Positions 5,785-5,846 of a stretch of DNA of 5,846 nt are shown here, piece by piece. This stretch comes from a bacterium (GTDB taxonomy: Bacteria; Babelota; Babeliae; Babelales; GCA-2401785). The position numbers and the translations under genes were made by a program. Numbering within the stretch: position 1 is the stretch's first letter; every line of letters begins with the position of its first letter. The notes under the pieces are model-generated. The model ran no database searches. It saw nothing but the letters and a program-made list of their open reading frames with translations, and was not told the origin of the DNA. The stretch is taken from assembly GCA_030629865.1 (NCBI GenBank), contig DAOVOC010000058.1:1-5846 (forward strand), given 5' to 3'.

Positions 5785-5846
5785 ATGATTGAACAGATAA
5801 CTGGCAAAGTTATTGGCACAAGTGAAAAAACAGTTATTCTCAAGGC
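5785..5846 (+). CDS. ruvA: Holliday junction helicase subunit RuvA (5' end only)
   Basis: Only the first 20 codons are present before the window ends. The peptide MIEQITGKVIGTSEKTVILK fits the first strands of the RuvA N-terminal OB-fold, whose family pattern is MI-x(3)-G-x(2)-I/V-x(6)-V-I-L. RuvA binds Holliday junctions as a tetramer and loads the RuvB branch-migration motor during recombination and repair. GAGAG at 5771-5775 sits nine bases before the ATG and can serve as ribosome binding site. The gene starts 41 bases after the mutS-like stop with no clear terminator or promoter between them, so cotranscription is plausible. The short length limits certainty. Confidence 0.65.
   Translation, partial: MIEQITGKVIGTSEKTVILK

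Overview
The window is a compact, A+T-rich bacterial segment with all genes on the + strand: a ribonuclease G family gene (116-1630), gatB (1721-3190), a MutS-like ATPase gene with membrane-type segments (start preferred at 3311, end 5743), and the first 20 codons of a probable ruvA (5785 to the window edge). The intergenic gaps are short (about 40 to 120 bases). I see no tRNA, rRNA, CRISPR array, insertion sequence or phage gene.

Region by region: bases 1-115 hold a candidate promoter (perfect TATAAT at 50-55, poor -35) and a Shine-Dalgarno sequence for a TTG-started RNase G. Bases 1631-1720 hold a weak hairpin with a T10 tract that overlaps a good sigma70-type promoter for gatB. Bases 3191-3310 hold a terminator-like hairpin just after the gatB stop, a near-perfect inverted repeat, and the ribosome binding site of the third gene. 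Bases 5744-5784 are a short AT-rich spacer before ruvA.

Two genes are ordinary housekeeping: RNase G (RNA processing and turnover) and GatB (tRNA-dependent amidation of Glu-tRNA(Gln)/Asp-tRNA(Asn)). GatB needs GatA and GatC, and neither is in this window. The third gene is the unusual one. It has an intact MutS-family ATPase domain and recognisable lever-helix sequence, but no mismatch-recognition domain is visible. The place where MutS normally carries its DNA clamp is taken by a long segment with two very regular glycine zippers and a hydrophobic helix. It also starts with a signal-peptide or signal-anchor-like segment. It looks like a membrane-bound MutS relative and not a mismatch repair enzyme. 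It may be cotranscribed with ruvA.

Organism: a Gram-negative-type, AT-rich bacterium that uses the indirect tRNA amidation route. The compact layout and the exported or membrane-type MutS relative remind me of reduced, host-associated lineages such as Candidatus Dependentiae (TM6). This is an impression from sequence style, not a demonstrated assignment.
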